From positions 1-54,197 of the forward strand of contig JAJPHB010000008.1 of assembly GCA_021325525.1 (NCBI GenBank): a DNA stretch of 54,197 bases, given 5' to 3'. The first letter of the stretch is position 1. Every line of letters starts with the position of its first letter. The notes under the pieces were generated by a model that saw only the letters and a program-made list of their open reading frames with translations, had not been told where the DNA came from and made no database searches. Shown one piece after another: positions 50,505 to 54,197 of this stretch. The translations under genes and the position numbers were made by a program. The DNA is from Alphaproteobacteria bacterium (GTDB taxonomy: Bacteria; Pseudomonadota; Alphaproteobacteria; ATCC43930; CGMCC-115725).

Positions 50505-51584
50505 ATGCTCTACCGCGAGGCCGGGCAGTTCAAGACGAGCTACGCCGCCGACCAAGCGATCTTCACGATCCCGCAGGACCGCGCCGCCTTCTGGATCCTC
50601 CTCGCCCTCGGCTTCATCGCCATTCCGCTCGTCGCCTCGGAATATGTGCTGCTGACCATCATGATCCCGTTCCTCGTCTTCGCGCTGGCCGCGATCGGGC
50701 TCAACATCCTCACCGGCTATGCGGGCCAGCTTTCGCTCGGCACGGGCGGCTTCATGGCGGTCGGCGCCTTCACCGCCTACAAGCTGACGACGGCGCTTCC
50801 CGGCCTCGACATCGTCTTCGTCTTCCTGCTCTCGGGGCTCGTCGCCGCCGCCGTCGGCATCGTCTTCGGCCTGCCCTCGCTGCGCATCAAGGGCTTCTAC
50901 CTCGCCGTCGCGACGCTGGCGGCGCAGTTCTTCCTCATCTGGCTCTTCAACAAGCTGCCCTGGTTCAGCAATTATAGCCCGTCGGGCGTCATCGGCGCGC
51001 CGCCGCGCGCCGCCCTCGGCCTCGTTACCGTGACCGGCGCCGAAGCCTCGCCCGTCGCCAAATACCTTTTCACCCTCGCCTTCGTCGCCATCCTGGCGCT
51101 CGCCGCCAAGAACCTCGTCCGCGGCCGCTTCGGCCGCTCCTGGATGGCGATCCGCGACATGGACATCGCCGCCGAGATCATCGGCATCCGGCCCTTGAAT
51201 GCCAAGCTCTCCGCCTTCGCCGTCAGCTCCTTCTATGTCGGCATCGCGGGCGCGCTCTGGGCCTTCATCTATACGGGCGGCGTCGAGGCGCTCGCCTTCG
51301 ACATCGACCGCTCCTTCCAGATTCTGTTCATGATCATCATCGGCGGGCTCGGCAGCATCCTCGGCTCCTTCCTCGGCGCCGCCTTCATCACCCTGCTGCC
51401 GATCTTGCTCGACCGCGGCGGCGAGGCGCTGGGCCTGCCGGTGCCGGTCAATGTCCTCACCAATCTCGAGGACATGATCTTCGGCGGGCTCATCATCCTC
51501 TTCCTCATCGCCGAGCCGCGCGGCCTCGCCCGGCTCTGGCAGATCGGCAAGGAGAAGCTGCGGCTCTGGCCGTTCCCGCATTGA
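50505..51584 (+). CDS. livM: Branched-chain-type ABC transporter permease LivM
   Basis: This 359-aa protein starts at ATG 50505 (MLYREAGQFKTSYAADQA). After a soluble N-terminus of about 30 residues it has roughly ten spans. The LivM markers are AIGLNILTGYAGQLSLGTGG (about 62-82), NLVRGRFGRSWMAIRDMDIA and IIIGGLGSILGSFLGAA. The N-terminal tail is longer than in many LivM proteins. It completes the channel with LivH. Confidence 0.93.
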   Translation: MLYREAGQFKTSYAADQAIFTIPQDRAAFWILLALGFIAIPLVASEYVLLTIMIPFLVFALAAIGLNILTGYAGQLSLGTGGFMAVGAFTAYKLTTALPGLDIVFVFLLSGLVAAAVGIVFGLPSLRIKGFYLAVATLAAQFFLIWLFNKLPWFSNYSPSGVIGAPPRAALGLVTVTGAEASPVAKYLFTLAFVAILALAAKNLVRGRFGRSWMAIRDMDIAAEIIGIRPLNAKLSAFAVSSFYVGIAGALWAFIYTGGVEALAFDIDRSFQILFMIIIGGLGSILGSFLGAAFITLLPILLDRGGEALGLPVPVNVLTNLEDMIFGGLIILFLIAEPRGLARLWQIGKEKLRLWPFPH

Positions 51585-51707
51585 GGAGGAAAGGCGGCGC
51601 CGCGAGGAGCGCGCTTTGCGCCGCCGCCGCAGAGTGATAGGGTTCGCACAAGGCGCGGCAAGCGCCGCACCGGCCGGCAAAGGGCCGGAGATTTCGGGAG
51701 GTCTCGC

Positions 51708-53039
51708 ATGACATTCATCAAATCCGCAATCTGCGCGCTCGCCGGCGCGACCGCGCTGTGCGGCGGCTTCGCGGCCGCGGCATGGGCGCAGAACGAGCAG
51801 TTCATTCCGCGCCTCGTCTATCGCACCGGGCCCTATGCGCCGAACGGCATTCCCTTCGCCGACGGCTATGCCGATTACCTCGACATGCTGAACGCGCGCG
51901 ACGGCGGCGTCGACGGCGTCAAGCTCGTCTATGAGGAATGCGAGGACGGCTACAACAACGACAAGGGCGTTGAATGCTATGAACGGCTGAAGGGCAAGGG
52001 GCCGACCGGCGCCGCCCTCGTCGATCCGCTCTCGACCGGCATCACCTACGCCCTCATCGAGCGCGCCACCGCCGACAAGGTCCCGATCGTCTCGATGGGC
52101 TACGGGCGGGCCGATGCGAGCTACGGGCCCGTCTTCCCCTATGTCTTCACCTATCCCGTCACCTATTGGGAAGGCGCCGACGCCATCATCACCTATATCG
52201 CGCAGCAGGAAGGCGGCGTCGCCAAGCTGAAGGGCAAGAAGATCGGCCTCATCTATCACGACAGCGCCTATGGCAAGGAGCCGATCGCGACGCTGGAGAA
52301 GCTGGCGCAGCTCGACGGCTTCACCTTCGAGAAATTCCCCGTCTCGCCGCCCGGCATCGACCAGAAGGCGACCTGGCTGCAGATCCGCCAGAAGCGCCCC
52401 AACTGGATGCTGATGTGGGGCTGGGGCGTCATGAACTCGACGGCGATCAAGGAGGCCGCGGCGGTGGGCTATCCGATGGACCATTTCATCGGCATCTGGT
52501 GGTCCGGAGCCGAGCCCGACGTCGCTCCCGCCGGCAAGGCCGGAATCGGCTACAAGGCCGCCGTCTTCCACGGCACCGGCACCGATTTCGGCGTCATCCG
52601 CGACATCAAGCACTACCTCTATGACAAGGGGCAGGGAAAGACCAAGGTCGACAAGATCGGCGAGGTGCTCTATGTGCGCGGCGTCATCAACGCGCTCTAC
52701 GACATGGAGGCCCTCCACACCGCCCATAAGAAATTCGGCAACAAGCCGCTCACCGGCGAGCAGGTGCGCTGGGGCCTCGAGAATCTCGACCTCACCGCGG
52801 CGCGCATCACCGAGCTCGGCGCCGAGGGGCTGATCGCGCCGATGAAGATCAGCTGCGAGAACCATGGCGGGCACGGCCTCGTCCGCATGCAGCAATGGGA
52901 CGGCGCGCATTGGAAATACGCCTCGGACTGGATCGAGCCGCACCATGATCTGCTCGATCCCATGTACAAGGCATCGGCGCTCGCCTATGCCAAGGAGAAG
53001 AACATCACGCCGCGCGATTGCTCAAAGACGCAATCCTGA
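51708..53039 (+). CDS. Periplasmic substrate-binding protein of the liv-type transporter
   Basis: This 443-aa protein begins with a signal peptide (MTFIKSAICALAGATALCGG), with likely cleavage after AWA near residue 28. The mature part has RTGPYAPNGIPFADGYADYL, DPLSTGITYALIERA, and GYGRADASYGPVFPYVFTYP, all of the type-I binding fold of the LivJ/Leu-Ile-Val family. It is longer than ordinary LivJ (about 370 aa). It selects the cargo for the adjacent permeases. The nearby CoA ligases suggest an organic acid rather than a branched-chain amino acid. Confidence 0.92.
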   Translation: MTFIKSAICALAGATALCGGFAAAAWAQNEQFIPRLVYRTGPYAPNGIPFADGYADYLDMLNARDGGVDGVKLVYEECEDGYNNDKGVECYERLKGKGPTGAALVDPLSTGITYALIERATADKVPIVSMGYGRADASYGPVFPYVFTYPVTYWEGADAIITYIAQQEGGVAKLKGKKIGLIYHDSAYGKEPIATLEKLAQLDGFTFEKFPVSPPGIDQKATWLQIRQKRPNWMLMWGWGVMNSTAIKEAAAVGYPMDHFIGIWWSGAEPDVAPAGKAGIGYKAAVFHGTGTDFGVIRDIKHYLYDKGQGKTKVDKIGEVLYVRGVINALYDMEALHTAHKKFGNKPLTGEQVRWGLENLDLTAARITELGAEGLIAPMKISCENHGGHGLVRMQQWDGAHWKYASDWIEPHHDLLDPMYKASALAYAKEKNITPRDCSKTQS

Positions 53040-53056
53040 GGCGCGACGGGGGCGCC

Positions 53057-53902
53057 TTGGCCGTTCTCGCCGGCACTGACGGCGCCGCCCGCCCCGATGC
53101 GGGCGGCGCTCTCCTCTCCGTCAACAACATCGAAGTCATCTACGACCACGTCATCCTGGTGCTGAAAGGCGTCTCGCTCGCGGTCCCCGAGGGGCGGATC
53201 GTGGCGCTGCTCGGCGCCAACGGCGCCGGGAAGACGACGACCTTGAAGGCGATCTCGAACCTGCTCCGCGCCGAGCGCGGCGAGGTGACGAAGGGCGCCA
53301 TTCTCTATCGCGGCGAGCGCGTCGAACGGCTGTCGCCTAACGACCTCGTGCGCCGCGGCGTCATCCAGGTCATGGAGGGGCGCCATTGCTTCGCCCATCT
53401 CACGGTCGAGGAGAACCTCTTGACCGGCGCCTTCACGCGCCGCGGCGGCGCCGAGATTCGCCGCGACCTCGACCTCGTCTATCGCTATTTTCCGCGCCTC
53501 GAGCAGCGCCGGAAGAGCCTCGCCGGCTATATATCGGGGGGCGAGCAGCAGATGGTGGCGATCGGCCGCGCGCTGATGGCGCGGCCGCGGATGATCCTGC
53601 TCGACGAGCCCTCGATGGGCCTGGCGCCGCAGATCGTCGAGGAGATCTTCGAGATCGTCCGCCGCCTCAACCGCGCGGAAGGGGTGAGCTTCCTCCTCGC
53701 CGAGCAGAACACCAATATCGCGCTCGGCTACGCCGATTACGGCTATATTCTCGAGAATGGCCGCGTCGTCCTCGACGGCGATGCCGCGAGTCTGCGCGCC
53801 AACGAGGATGTGAAGGAGTTCTATCTCGGCCTCTCCGCCAGCGGCCGCAAGAGCTATCGCGAGGTGAAGCACTACAAGCGCCGCAAGCGTTGGCTGGCGT
53901 GA
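53057..53902 (+). CDS. livF: Branched-chain-type ABC transporter ATP-binding protein LivF
   Basis: This 281-aa ATPase has no ATG near its N-terminus. TTG 53057 (LAVLAGTDGAARPDAGG) or TTG 53018, which overlaps the binding-protein gene, must be used. Walker A is GANGAGKTT, the LivF marker is VIQVMEGRHCFAHLTV, the signature is YISGGEQQMVAIGRAL and Walker B is ILLDEPSMGLAP. The C-terminus has an extra basic tail (SYREVKHYKRRKRWLA). It completes the ATPase pair with LivG. Confidence 0.9.
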   Translation: MAVLAGTDGAARPDAGGALLSVNNIEVIYDHVILVLKGVSLAVPEGRIVALLGANGAGKTTTLKAISNLLRAERGEVTKGAILYRGERVERLSPNDLVRRGVIQVMEGRHCFAHLTVEENLLTGAFTRRGGAEIRRDLDLVYRYFPRLEQRRKSLAGYISGGEQQMVAIGRALMARPRMILLDEPSMGLAPQIVEEIFEIVRRLNRAEGVSFLLAEQNTNIALGYADYGYILENGRVVLDGDAASLRANEDVKEFYLGLSASGRKSYREVKHYKRRKRWLA

Positions 53903-53937
53903 TGCGGGGGTCGAACACTTGCCCCTGCCTTCTCCCA

Positions 53938-54024
53938 CTCCCGCGTGCGGGAGAGGGTCGGGGTGAGGGCATTCCCTCACGATCAGCCCCCCTCACCTTG
54001 CCCTCTCCCGTAAGCGGGAGAGGG
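53938..54024. repeat. Inverted pair of REP-like palindromes after livF
   Basis: Unit A has arms CTCCCGC (53938-53944) and GCGGGAG (53947-53953), followed by AGGGTCGGGGTGAGGG. Unit B has arms CCCTCTCCCG (54001-54010) and CGGGAGAGGG (54015-54024) with loop TAAG, preceded by CCCCCCTCACC. The two face each other, as at livG-livH. The pair lies between livF and the CoA-ligase gene. Confidence 0.8.
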
Positions 54025-54052
54025 TCCTTCGGCGCGTGAGGCCAGGAGGAGC

Positions 54053-54197
54053 ATGCCCCCGGCAGATCAATATTACGATGGGCTCGAGACGCGCGATCCC
54101 GAGCAGCGCGAGCGGGCGCTCTTCGCGGCGCTGCCGGGCCAGATCGCGCAGGCGAAGGCGCGGGCGCCGGGCTGGGCGCGCATCCTCGCCGCCGTCG
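54053..54197 (+). CDS. Phenylacetate-CoA ligase-like protein (PaaK family), partial
   Basis: The ATG at 54053 follows AGGAGG and the frame stays open to the right edge (48 residues seen). The visible N-terminus, YYDGLETRDPEQRERALFAA then LPGQIAQAKARAPGWARIL, matches the start of PaaK-type ligases, which convert phenylacetate or related aryl acids plus ATP and CoA to aryl-CoA. The catalytic part is outside the window, so the substrate class is only probable. It appears to be the last visible gene of the liv/ligase cluster. Confidence 0.8.
   Translation, partial: MPPADQYYDGLETRDPEQRERALFAALPGQIAQAKARAPGWARILAAV

Overview
The window is high-GC DNA with strongly G/C-biased codon positions. Its gene families point to an alphaproteobacterium: a NodI/NodJ-like exporter, a CheB-CheR-PAS-HWE kinase, a SUV3-type helicase overlapping an S4 protein, an ECF42-type sigma factor with a YCII partner, a DUF1223 protein, and candidate RpoH- and EcfG-like promoters. 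The order cannot be fixed from the sequence; a Rhodospirillales- or Hyphomicrobiales-like soil or environmental organism is a reasonable guess. No rRNA, tRNA, transposase, prophage or CRISPR array was seen. About 50 protein genes account for nearly all of the DNA, and the many long opposite-strand ORFs are GC-driven shadows.

Left part (1-9.4 kb): a partial Panacea-domain (antitoxin-like) gene runs off the left edge in visibly more AT-rich DNA, beside a VapB/VapC pair with a readable promoter and operator. Next come a YCII protein and an ECF42-like sigma factor, a two-gene ABC exporter, a TauD-type dioxygenase, DUF427 and YsnF/DUF2382 proteins, a PaaG-like enoyl-CoA isomerase, an XRE regulator and a flavin-reductase-like protein.

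Middle-left (9.6-25 kb): a DHDPS-family aldolase, a patatin-like protein with an atypical nucleophile elbow, an ACMSD-like amidohydrolase and a CBS protein are followed by a tightly coupled signalling cluster (CheB-like methylesterase, 1201-aa CheB-CheR-PAS-HWE kinase, single-domain receiver). On the minus strand lies a translationally coupled livHMGF transporter without a substrate-binding protein, then an AsmA protein.

Middle-right (25-41 kb): a probable fusion of a MucR-like N-terminus with a degenerate cold-shock domain (behind an EcfG-like promoter candidate), a nucleotide-sugar SDR/DegT aminotransferase pair, a drug/metabolite transporter, a long coiled-coil protein with a ribbon-helix-helix-like head, an unrecognised polytopic membrane protein, a GNAT enzyme, an S4 protein and SUV3-like helicase, a Phd/PIN toxin-antitoxin pair, and htpG behind an RpoH-like promoter.

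Right end (41-54 kb): aconitase, then a divergent MocR/PhzF pair sharing an operator-like region, then a plus-strand cluster of acyl-CoA synthetase, LivG, LivH, LivM, binding protein, LivF and the start of a phenylacetate-CoA-ligase-like gene. This layout suggests import of a carboxylic acid, perhaps aromatic, coupled to its activation as a CoA thioester. REP-like palindromes (CCCTCTCC...GGAGAGGG) lie in eight intergenic gaps, including two inverted pairs inside the right-hand liv cluster.
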